Source: an uncultured Pelagibacteraceae bacterium (GTDB lineage Bacteria > Pseudomonadota > Alphaproteobacteria > Pelagibacterales > Pelagibacteraceae). Taken from it: a stretch of 64,000 nucleotides of DNA. Below the pieces are notes generated by a model, which saw nothing but the letters and a program-made list of their open reading frames with translations, had not been told where the DNA came from and ran no database searches. Both the position numbers and the translations under genes were made by a program. Shown piece after piece: positions 58,294 through 64,000 of the stretch. The stretch is from the NCBI GenBank assembly GCA_902611815.1, contig CACMAZ010000003.1:18862-82861 (forward strand), written 5' to 3'. Every line of letters starts with the position of its first letter. Position 1 is the stretch's first letter.

Positions 58294-58668
58294 ATGAGTT
58301 ACCAGTGGGATAATAAAAAACCAACAGCGCAAATGTTAGGACGTTGGCAACCTTTTCATGATGGTCATTATGCTTTGTTTGAGGAAATAATAAAAAAAAC
58401 AGGACAAGTTTGCATTCAAATAAGAGATGTGCAAGGAGTTGATGATAATCCTTTTGATTTTGAAACAGTGAAAAAGAAAATTGAAGAAAGATTAAACCCA
58501 AAGTTTGAGGGACGATTTAAAATAGTGTTGGTACCCAATATAACAAATATTTGTTATGGACGAGGGGTTGGATATAAAATTGAGGAAATAGTATTACCAG
58601 AGGATATTCAAAAAATCTCTGCAACAAACATTAGGAAAAAAATGCGTGAAGATGGAGAGCTTGAGTAA
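58294..58668 (+). CDS. Cytidylyltransferase-like nucleotidyltransferase
   Basis: The 124-residue protein has the HxGH-type nucleotidyltransferase motif GRWQPFHDGHYALFEE (here HDGH) and the end-of-fold KISATNIRKKM that corresponds to the family's ISSTxIR motif. Such enzymes attach a nucleotide to a phosphorylated small molecule, as in NadM/PanC/CoaD-type proteins. A Shine-Dalgarno AGGAA precedes the ATG. With the APS-kinase-like gene upstream it may form a small activation pathway, for example for a surface sugar or lipid headgroup; this is inference. Confidence 0.82.
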   Translation: MSYQWDNKKPTAQMLGRWQPFHDGHYALFEEIIKKTGQVCIQIRDVQGVDDNPFDFETVKKKIEERLNPKFEGRFKIVLVPNITNICYGRGVGYKIEEIVLPEDIQKISATNIRKKMREDGELE

Positions 58669-58670
58669 TA

Positions 58671-59444
58671 ATGTCAGTTCTTTTAAAAGATCTAGGAAAT
58701 GGTATTAAAAGTGTAATTATAAATGATCCAAAGACTTATAATTCACTTTCTTTTAAAACATTAGGATCTTTAATAAAGATATTTAAAAAATTAAATAACG
58801 ATAACAAAACTCATGTCATTGTAATAAGTGGAAACGGCAAAGGCTTTAGTGCTGGTCACAATTTAAAAGAAGTTAAAGGTTTAAAAGTAAGATCCAAATA
58901 TTTAAAACTATTTAATTTATGTTCTAAATTAATGATTGATATAGTTGAATGTAGAAAACCTGTAATTGCAAAAGTTCATGGTTCAGCATATGCAGCAGGA
59001 TGTCAGTTGGCTGCTAGTTGTGACTTAACTTATTGTTCAACAGATGCAAAATTTGCAACACCAGGTGTAAACATTGGACTATTCTGTAGTACCCCTATGG
59101 TTGCAGTAAGTAGAAAAATTAATAGAAAAAGAATGATGAAAATGCTTTTAACAGGTGAGCCAATTAATGCGAAATACGCAAAAGAAATTGGTTTAATAAA
59201 TGATTATTATCCAAAATCGAAACTAAATAAAAAAGTTTTAGAAGTTGCTAAAGTTATTTCATCTAAATCAAATGCTTCAATTAGAATTGGAAAAAAAGCT
59301 TTCTATAAACAATTAGAGATGCCATTAAAACAAGCTTACACATATACGAGCAAAATGATGACTTTAAACATGATGAAACAAGATGCAAAAGAGGGGATAT
59401 CTGCGTTTTTAGGAAAAAGATCTCCAAAATGGAAAAATAAATAA
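58671..59444 (+). CDS. Enoyl-CoA hydratase/isomerase (ECHDC3-like)
   Basis: The 257-residue crotonase has the oxyanion-hole segments VIVISGNGKGFSAGHNLKEV and VHGSAYAAGCQLAASCDLTYCS, followed by ATPGVNIGLFCSTPMVAVSR, which is typical of the ECHDC3 group. In that group the two catalytic glutamates of true hydratases are often not both kept, so the reaction is uncertain. It is 2 bases downstream of the nucleotidyltransferase and overlaps the CoA-binding gene by one base. Confidence 0.88.
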   Translation: MSVLLKDLGNGIKSVIINDPKTYNSLSFKTLGSLIKIFKKLNNDNKTHVIVISGNGKGFSAGHNLKEVKGLKVRSKYLKLFNLCSKLMIDIVECRKPVIAKVHGSAYAAGCQLAASCDLTYCSTDAKFATPGVNIGLFCSTPMVAVSRKINRKRMMKMLLTGEPINAKYAKEIGLINDYYPKSKLNKKVLEVAKVISSKSNASIRIGKKAFYKQLEMPLKQAYTYTSKMMTLNMMKQDAKEGISAFLGKRSPKWKNK

Positions 59445-59905
59445 TGCAGGAGATAGAAACTATATTAAAAAATTCAAAAACAATTGCAATGATTGGGGTT
59501 AGTTCTTTAAAAGAAAAAGAGGATAGAACAAACTTAAAAAGAAAACCTTCAACAATTGTTATGAAATATATGCAAGAATTTGGCTATAAAGTTATACCAG
59601 TCAATCCATTTGCTGTAGGAGAAATAATTCATGGTGAGAAAGTAGTAGCTAAACTAAGCGATATAAATGAAAAGATAGATATAGTTAATGTTTTTAGACC
59701 ATCTAAAGAAGCCCCTGGAATAGCAGAGGATGCAGTAAAAATTAACGCTAAAGTTTTATGGTTACAGTATGGAATTAAAAATGACGCAGCAGAGAAAATA
59801 GCGAATGATGCAAAAATCAAGTATATTTCTAATCGCTGCATTAAACAGGATTATCAAAATATTTTTCAAAAAGTTAATCCAGTTTTTCCAGCATTAAAAA
59901 ATTAA
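59444..59905 (+). CDS. CoA-binding domain protein (YccU-like)
   Basis: The 153-residue protein is a single CoA_binding (Rossmann) domain: TIAMIGVSSLKEKEDRTNLKRKPSTIVMKYMQEFGYKVIPVNPFAVG and IDIVNVFRPSKEAPGIAEDAVKINAKVLWLQYGI. YccU-type proteins bind CoA or acyl-CoA and are sometimes linked to acyl-CoA or sulfur metabolism, but have no settled role. The ATG overlaps the stop of the crotonase gene (TAATG). Confidence 0.9.
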   Translation: MQEIETILKNSKTIAMIGVSSLKEKEDRTNLKRKPSTIVMKYMQEFGYKVIPVNPFAVGEIIHGEKVVAKLSDINEKIDIVNVFRPSKEAPGIAEDAVKINAKVLWLQYGIKNDAAEKIANDAKIKYISNRCIKQDYQNIFQKVNPVFPALKN

Positions 59906-59917
59906 ACAACCCATAAA

Positions 59918-60490
59918 ATGCTGAGAATATTTTTAGTTTTATTTTTGCTTTTTAATACCAACGTTTTTGCAGAAGATTTAAAAAAAGTTTACTTTGGTGG
60001 GGGATGCTTTTGGTGCATGGAAGAATCCTTTGATAAAGCCGAGGGTGTAAAAGATGTAATATCTGGATATTCTGGAGGCACAACAAAAAATCCAACATAT
60101 AAAGAAGTAACTTACGGAAATACCGGACACTTTGAAGTAGTTGAAATTGTCTATGACAGTAAAATAACAAATTTTGAAAATTTATTAAATGTCTTTTGGA
60201 AAAATATTGATCCTTTCGATAAGGCAGGTCAATTTTGTGATAAAGGATATAGCTACAGATCAGTCGCGTTTTATCAAAACCAAGAGCAAAAAAAATTAAT
60301 AGAAAAAAGAATCAAAGAAATTGAATTTCAATATAATAAAAGAGTAGTAACTTATGTAAGAGATTTTGATAAGTTCTATAAAGCTGAAGACTACCACCAA
60401 AACTATTATGAAACTAATTTTATTAATTACTTACTTTATAAAAAAGGTTGTGGTAGAGAGAGTAGACTAAAACAAGTCTGGAAAAAATGA
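59918..60490 (+). CDS. msrA: Exported peptide-methionine (S)-S-oxide reductase MsrA
   Basis: A signal peptide (about residues 1-18, ending VFA-ED) precedes the MsrA domain: YFGGGCFWCMEESF with the catalytic cysteine, VISGYSGGTTKNPTY, NTGHFEVVEIVYD and AEDYHQNYYETN. MsrA repairs methionine-S-sulfoxide. The signal peptide places it in the periplasm, where binding proteins are abundant and exposed to oxidants; a periplasmic reductant (DsbD-like) would be needed and is not in the window. It overlaps the next gene by 4 bases. Confidence 0.95.
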   Translation: MLRIFLVLFLLFNTNVFAEDLKKVYFGGGCFWCMEESFDKAEGVKDVISGYSGGTTKNPTYKEVTYGNTGHFEVVEIVYDSKITNFENLLNVFWKNIDPFDKAGQFCDKGYSYRSVAFYQNQEQKKLIEKRIKEIEFQYNKRVVTYVRDFDKFYKAEDYHQNYYETNFINYLLYKKGCGRESRLKQVWKK

Positions 60491-61056
60491 AAAATATTTT
60501 TATTGTCTACGGCCACTATAATCAAAATTCATTTAATGCGGCTATAAAGAATACATTTACAGAAGCAGCCCAAAAAAAAGGCCACACCGTAGATTGTGTT
60601 GATCTATACAAAGAGAAGTTCAATCCAGTTTATGCAGGCGAAAAACCTGATGAAGTAGTCCTAGATCACCAAAAGAGAATAGATAAATCTGATATTATAG
60701 TTTTGGTAGCTCCGATTTGGAATTATCGTATGCCAGCAATTGTTGAAGGTTGGATAGATAGGGTTCTATCTCCACCATGGGCATTCACTTTTAAAAAATT
60801 ATTTGGAAACTATGGTTATCCAAAAGGAAATTTAAAAGGAAAAAAAGTCATTATATTTTGTACTTACGGTTCACCAAGGTTTGCAGTTACAACTTTCTTT
60901 TTGAATATGCCTATAAGACGATTAAAAAGAGGAGTTTTCTTTATTTGCGGCATCAAAGATGTGCTTTACAGAAGATATTTTGAGGTTCCTTTCGTATCAG
61001 ATGAAAAAAGAAAAAAATATTTAAAAGACGTTGAAAATACCGCTACCAGTTTATAA
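60487..61056 (+). CDS. Flavodoxin-fold NAD(P)H quinone reductase-like protein
   Basis: The 189-residue protein resembles MdaB/KefF/NQO1: NIFIVYGHYNQNSFNAAI (flavin phosphate loop), KSDIIVLVAPIWNYRMPAIVEGWIDRVLSPPWAF, and a late glycine-containing VIIFCTYGS strand. These FMN/FAD enzymes reduce quinones or other electrophiles with NAD(P)H in two-electron steps. It is coupled to msrA by an ATGA-type overlap and fits with the redox-defence theme. Confidence 0.88.
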   Translation: MKNIFIVYGHYNQNSFNAAIKNTFTEAAQKKGHTVDCVDLYKEKFNPVYAGEKPDEVVLDHQKRIDKSDIIVLVAPIWNYRMPAIVEGWIDRVLSPPWAFTFKKLFGNYGYPKGNLKGKKVIIFCTYGSPRFAVTTFFLNMPIRRLKRGVFFICGIKDVLYRRYFEVPFVSDEKRKKYLKDVENTATSL

Positions 61057-61057
61057 T

Positions 61058-61528
61058 TTATTTTTTTAATTTGTTGGAGAATTTTAAATTCTCAGAATTA
61101 AATTTAGATGAGTTTTCTTTAATATATTCATCCATAATTTTTATTTTCTCATCCTCAAACTCTGCAACTTTTCTTTGATTTAAATCAACATATAAAGACA
61201 AAACTTCAATTGTTGATGCAACATATTTTTTTTCTTTATGTACCATCTCAAGCTTATATTGAAGTCTTTTTTTATCGTGATCAAAAAAAATTAAATTAAC
61301 ATCTACATCTTCTCCTTCTTTTACTTCTTGATTATAAGTAATATGAGATTCTACAACCATTGTACTTTTTTTTGTGGTTTTTGCAGACTCTTCTCCCATT
61401 TGAAATTTATTCATTAATATTTCTGCACCGAATATATCAAATATCAAAACGTAGTATGCGACATTCATGTGCCCATTATAATCAGTCCAATCCTTAATTA
61501 TTTTTTTTGATGTCAAATAAAGTGTCAT
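61058..61528 (-). CDS. 4HBT-fold acyl-CoA thioesterase
   Basis: The 156-residue hotdog-fold protein has the 4HBT motif WTDYNGHMNVAYYVLIFD (aspartate and HMN) and TYNQEVKEGEDVDVNLIFFDHDKKRLQYKLEM. It hydrolyses an acyl-CoA. Similar thioesterases form the C-terminal part of carnitine 3-dehydrogenase or act as betainyl-CoA thioesterases, which would fit with the dimethylglycine dehydrogenase nearby, but the substrate is not shown by the sequence. Single-gene transcript, converging with the quinone-reductase gene. Confidence 0.82.
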   Translation of the reverse strand: MTLYLTSKKIIKDWTDYNGHMNVAYYVLIFDIFGAEILMNKFQMGEESAKTTKKSTMVVESHITYNQEVKEGEDVDVNLIFFDHDKKRLQYKLEMVHKEKKYVASTIEVLSLYVDLNQRKVAEFEDEKIKIMDEYIKENSSKFNSENLKFSNKLKK

Positions 61529-61568
61529 TTTTTCTTAAATTTATACTTAAATATTATATTATAAAATT

Positions 61569-62039
61569 GTGAAATTTAATATTTTTAAAACATTTTTTTT
61601 TATAATTATTTTTTTTAATACAAACTTTTCTTATGCAGAAATTTTGAAACCTAATATTTCTATTTTGCCATCTGAAGTTGTCAAAATTCAATTAAGCAGT
61701 TTACAAAAAAATAATTCTCCTAACATCGACTCTGGAATTTTACAAACTTGGGAATTTGCACATCCAAAAAATAAAAGTTTTACTGGTCCTTATGATAAAT
61801 TTAAAAATATGATCAAAGAAGATTCATATTCAATCTTAATTAATCATAAGTCACACGAAGTAAAAGAGATGTTTAAAAATGAAAACGTTGCTACCTACGA
61901 AGTAGTTATTTTAGGAAAAGATAAAAAATTTTATAAATTTAAGTGGCAGGTAGAAAAGTATAATAAAGAAGGACCACTTAAAAATTGCTGGTTAACGACA
62001 GCTGTTTTAGCACCAAAAGTGTTAGGTTCTTCCGTCTAA
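61569..62039 (+). CDS. Exported DUF4864 protein
   Basis: After a signal peptide (about residues 1-23, ending SYA-E) the 156-residue protein matches my memory of DUF4864: VVKIQLSSLQKNNSPNIDSGILQTWEFAHPKNKSFTGPYDKFKNMI ... LINHKSHEV. The family is common in alphaproteobacteria and has an NTF2-like appearance, function unknown. Start is GTG at 61569; no ATG gives the signal peptide. Its 3' end overlaps the minus-strand gene by 4 bases. Confidence 0.78.
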   Translation: MKFNIFKTFFFIIIFFNTNFSYAEILKPNISILPSEVVKIQLSSLQKNNSPNIDSGILQTWEFAHPKNKSFTGPYDKFKNMIKEDSYSILINHKSHEVKEMFKNENVATYEVVILGKDKKFYKFKWQVEKYNKEGPLKNCWLTTAVLAPKVLGSSV

Positions 62040-62278
62040 TTGTTCTCAGCTGGTTTAACTTTGCCATTTTCCATCTTTGGAGGTGAATACTTTGTATCCG
62101 GGAGGAAACTATTGTCGAACCTGAAGTAAACTAAAGTTAAAATCAATAGTATTAAGCTTGTTAAAGAAAGTGCTAGGAAAGGTATTTTTTTATCTGACAA
62201 TTTAAAAGCAATTTTAATTAAATAAAAAGTTATAAAAGGAGCTAAAATACTCAGTATAATTAATATTTTTTTTGTCAT
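62036..62278 (-). CDS. Small two-segment membrane protein (DUF6111-like)
   Basis: The 80-residue protein has two hydrophobic helices (about residues 5-25 and 33-53) and a C-terminal PDTKYSPPKMENGKVKPAEN tail. The tail resembles the Y.PP...DG.L.PG ending I associate with DUF6111 of alphaproteobacteria. Function unknown. The gene is not overlapped by longer candidates and its codon pattern is regular; it converges with the DUF4864 gene. Confidence 0.6.
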   Translation of the reverse strand: MTKKILIILSILAPFITFYLIKIAFKLSDKKIPFLALSLTSLILLILTLVYFRFDNSFLPDTKYSPPKMENGKVKPAENN

Positions 62279-62330
62279 AGTGCGTCATTAGAATTATATA
62301 TTAAAATCCCTATTTTGGTAATTTCACATA

Positions 62331-62534
62331 ATGTCTAAGCCTCCTTTTTATTTAAGAATCCCAATTTTAATGGCGATCCTTTGCCTACCACCTATTGGTG
62401 CAACCCAAATTGGATGGTATTTTTGGGGTAAAGTAGCTGGTCTTAATTGTGGAATGATTGTAGGCGCTATCAGCGTTACTGTAGCTGGTTACCTTATGTA
62501 TATAAAAGACTGGCGAGACTTTGAGGATGATTAG
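62331..62534 (+). CDS. Small two-segment membrane protein, unknown
   Basis: The 67-residue protein has two hydrophobic segments (about residues 8-30 and 38-57) with a WYFWGKVAGLNCG loop and ends with an acidic RDFEDD. I do not recognise it. Position 46 bases upstream of the dimethylglycine dehydrogenase-like gene on the same strand suggests cotranscription; it could be a small membrane partner that docks the flavoprotein, which is inference. Confidence 0.6.
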   Translation: MSKPPFYLRIPILMAILCLPPIGATQIGWYFWGKVAGLNCGMIVGAISVTVAGYLMYIKDWRDFEDD

Positions 62535-62580
62535 CAAAAATTATGTTTCGTAAATTATCAAAATTTAGTAAAACCATATT

Positions 62581-64000
62581 GTGAAATCTAAATCTAAAGT
62601 AGTTGTTGTTGGTGGTGGCGTAGTAGGAGTTAGCGCACTATATCATTTAGCAAAAAAAGGTTGGTCGGATGTTGTTCTAGTCGAAAGAAAGGAACTTACT
62701 TCAGGATCAACTTGGCATGCAGCTGGACTATTACCTTTATTCAACATGAGCTATTCGGTTGGTCAATTACATAAATACGCAGTTAACTTGTACGGTAAGT
62801 TAGAGGAAGAGACAGGAAAAAATGTAGGCTTCAGTAGAGTATCAAATATTAGACTTGCAAACAATAAAGATAGAATGGATGAATATTTTCAGTATGCAGG
62901 TGTTGCACAAACAATTGGTGTTGATGTAAAATTTTTAACTCCAGATCAAGTAAAAGAAATTTGGCCACTATGTAATACATCTGATTTAGTTGGGGCCATT
63001 CAACATCCTGAAGATGGTTACATTCAACCAGCAGATTTAACGCAAGCTTTGGCTACAGGAGCAAGAAACAGGGGTGCAGAAATTTATAGAAACACAACAG
63101 TTGTAGGAATTAAACAAACTAAAAATGGTTGGGTTGTTGAAACAGATAAAGGATCAATAGAGTGCGAACATGTAATTTCTTGTTCAGGAAACTTTGCAAG
63201 ACAAACTGGTAAAATGGTTGGATTAGATATTCCTGTTATACCAGTTGAGCATCAATACATCGTTACAGAACCTCATCCAGAAATTCAAAAAAGAAAAAAA
63301 GAAGGTTTACCTGAAATGGGAGTTTTAAGAGATAGTGATAGCAGATGGTATATGAGAGAAGAAGCAGGAGGATTAATTCTAGGTCCATATGAAGATGGTG
63401 CTCCAGCATGCTATGTTAATGGACCATCTAAAGAGTCAGAGTATGAATTATTTCAAGAAGATTTAGACAGGCTAGCACCACATATAGAAGGCGCCATACA
63501 TAGAGTTCCAGCTTTTGGTGAAGTTGGAGTTAAGAAAGTTTATAATGGTGCAATTTGTTATACGCCTGATGGAAATCCAATTGTTGGACCAGCTTGGGGA
63601 TTAAAAAATTTTTGGATTAATGAGGGACACAGTTTTGGAATAACTGCAGCTGGAGGTGCAGGTTGGCAATTAGCTGAGTGGATTGTTGATGGAGAACCTA
63701 CAATTGATATGCTTGGTGTTGAACCAAGAAGATACGGTGACTATTGCTCAAAATCATATTTGATTAAAAAGAATGAAGAAGCTTATAGCCACGTATTTAT
63801 AAATCATTTTCCAGATGAGGAAAGACCTGCAGCAAGACCTCTAAGAACAGCTCCGTGTTACGACAGAATGAAAAATTTAGGTGCTGTGTTTGGTCAAAAA
63901 TTTGGGTGGGAAAGACCGAATTTTTTTGCAACAGATGGAATGGAACAAAAAGACGATTGGTCGTTTAGAAGATCTAAATGGTTTAGCGCTATAGAAAAAG
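62581..64000 (+). CDS. Dimethylglycine/sarcosine dehydrogenase-like flavoprotein, N-terminal part
   Basis: The reading frame runs off the window (473 codons seen), so it is missing from the ORF track. It starts with GTG at 62581 followed by the FAD motif VVVVGGGVVGVSALYHLAKKG and LTSGSTWHAAGLLP, where the histidine is the covalent flavin attachment residue of dimethylglycine and sarcosine dehydrogenases. GGLILGPYEDG, GEVGVKKVYNGAICYTPDGNPIVGP and NEGHSFGITAAGGAGWQLAEWI complete the flavin domain; a GcvT-like domain beginning with RPAARPLRTAPCYDRMKNLGAVFG follows and is cut. It would demethylate an N-methylated glycine and load methylene-THF. Confidence 0.9.
   Translation, partial: MKSKSKVVVVGGGVVGVSALYHLAKKGWSDVVLVERKELTSGSTWHAAGLLPLFNMSYSVGQLHKYAVNLYGKLEEETGKNVGFSRVSNIRLANNKDRMDEYFQYAGVAQTIGVDVKFLTPDQVKEIWPLCNTSDLVGAIQHPEDGYIQPADLTQALATGARNRGAEIYRNTTVVGIKQTKNGWVVETDKGSIECEHVISCSGNFARQTGKMVGLDIPVIPVEHQYIVTEPHPEIQKRKKEGLPEMGVLRDSDSRWYMREEAGGLILGPYEDGAPACYVNGPSKESEYELFQEDLDRLAPHIEGAIHRVPAFGEVGVKKVYNGAICYTPDGNPIVGPAWGLKNFWINEGHSFGITAAGGAGWQLAEWIVDGEPTIDMLGVEPRRYGDYCSKSYLIKKNEEAYSHVFINHFPDEERPAARPLRTAPCYDRMKNLGAVFGQKFGWERPNFFATDGMEQKDDWSFRRSKWFSAIEK

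Noticed and set aside
1-64000. CRISPR arrays, insertion sequences, prophage or integron signals
   Set aside because: No spaced direct repeats, transposase, integrase or terminal inverted repeats were seen; all gaps are under 200 bases.

Overview
The window is an AT-rich (roughly 30% GC by eye), very densely packed chromosomal segment from a marine alphaproteobacterium, almost certainly of the SAR11 / Candidatus Pelagibacter type. The reasons are extreme A+T bias with long A and T runs, Lys/Ile/Asn-rich proteins, intergenic gaps that never exceed about 200 bases, many 1-11 base start/stop overlaps, and a gene content dominated by periplasmic binding-protein transporters, compatible-solute and one-carbon catabolism. 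I see no tRNA, rRNA, CRISPR, transposase, integrase or phage gene, and no recognisable DNA-binding transcription regulator among about 70 genes. The organism assignment is inference from these traits, not from a database search.

Layout. 1-5.2 kb: end of mrdA (PBP2), rodA, a DadA-like FAD oxidoreductase, an EamA transporter, a class IV-like histone deacetylase homologue, msrB and a small membrane protein, read as one overlapping plus-strand row. 5.2-9.3 kb: grxC and a TIGR03643-type gene (minus), a LysE exporter with a hairpin leader followed by proC, an unrecognised gene, then a ChaC-like cyclotransferase and TerC (minus). 9.4-12.2 kb: a complete TRAP transporter (dctPQM). 12.2-17.1 kb: TPR protein, pxpA divergent from pxpB-pxpC-panB (5-oxoproline cleavage plus ketopantoate synthesis), and an orphan LivK-type binding protein. 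17.1-25.8 kb: a putative catabolic operon with a EutA-like racemase-fold protein, a DoeA-like M24 hydrolase, a PotABCD-type ABC transporter and a FadN-type bifunctional beta-oxidation protein. 25.8-30.9 kb: membrane cyclophilin, exported metallopeptidase, ureohydrolase, aldehyde dehydrogenase, ArgE-like deacylase.

30.9-39.3 kb: csaA-like, acnA, yfgM-like and bamB-like envelope genes, a cupin-like gene, yjbQ, photolyase and diaminopropionate ammonia-lyase. 39.4-42.4 kb: gloA, then a two-subunit GMC oxidoreductase with a strong promoter, an 18-base palindrome, a two-stem leader hairpin and a strong terminator. 42.5-48.2 kb: gpsA, a class I glutamine amidotransferase, gshA and gshB, facing fhs. 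48.3-55.5 kb: a methyltransferase-like gene, GNAT, metallo-hydrolase, purK-purE, two tiny genes missed by the ORF track (52-aa zinc ribbon; 33-aa membrane peptide), a Yip1 protein, and a GcvT-like demethylase coupled to a MetF homologue. 55.6-64 kb: kinase-like and nucleotidyltransferase genes flanking a 726-aa beta-propeller autotransporter, enoyl-CoA hydratase, CoA-binding protein, exported MsrA, flavodoxin-fold reductase, thioesterase, small conserved genes, and the start of a dimethylglycine/sarcosine dehydrogenase-like gene cut by the window end.

How the genes work together. A recurring theme is salvage of small nitrogenous organics: TRAP, Pot-type and LivK-type uptake, then an M24 amidohydrolase, 5-oxoprolinase, ureohydrolase, ALDH, DAP ammonia-lyase and dimethylglycine dehydrogenase. 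Methyl groups would be collected on tetrahydrofolate by GcvT-like proteins and passed through MetF and Fhs; PanB uses the same folate pool. A second theme is redox and carbonyl defence: MsrA/MsrB, glutaredoxin, GshA/GshB, GloA, ChaC-like protein and photolyase. With no regulator genes in view, the visible regulation consists of cis structures: leader hairpins before lysE, acnA and the GMC genes, and intercistronic hairpins just after the two binding-protein genes dctP and potD.
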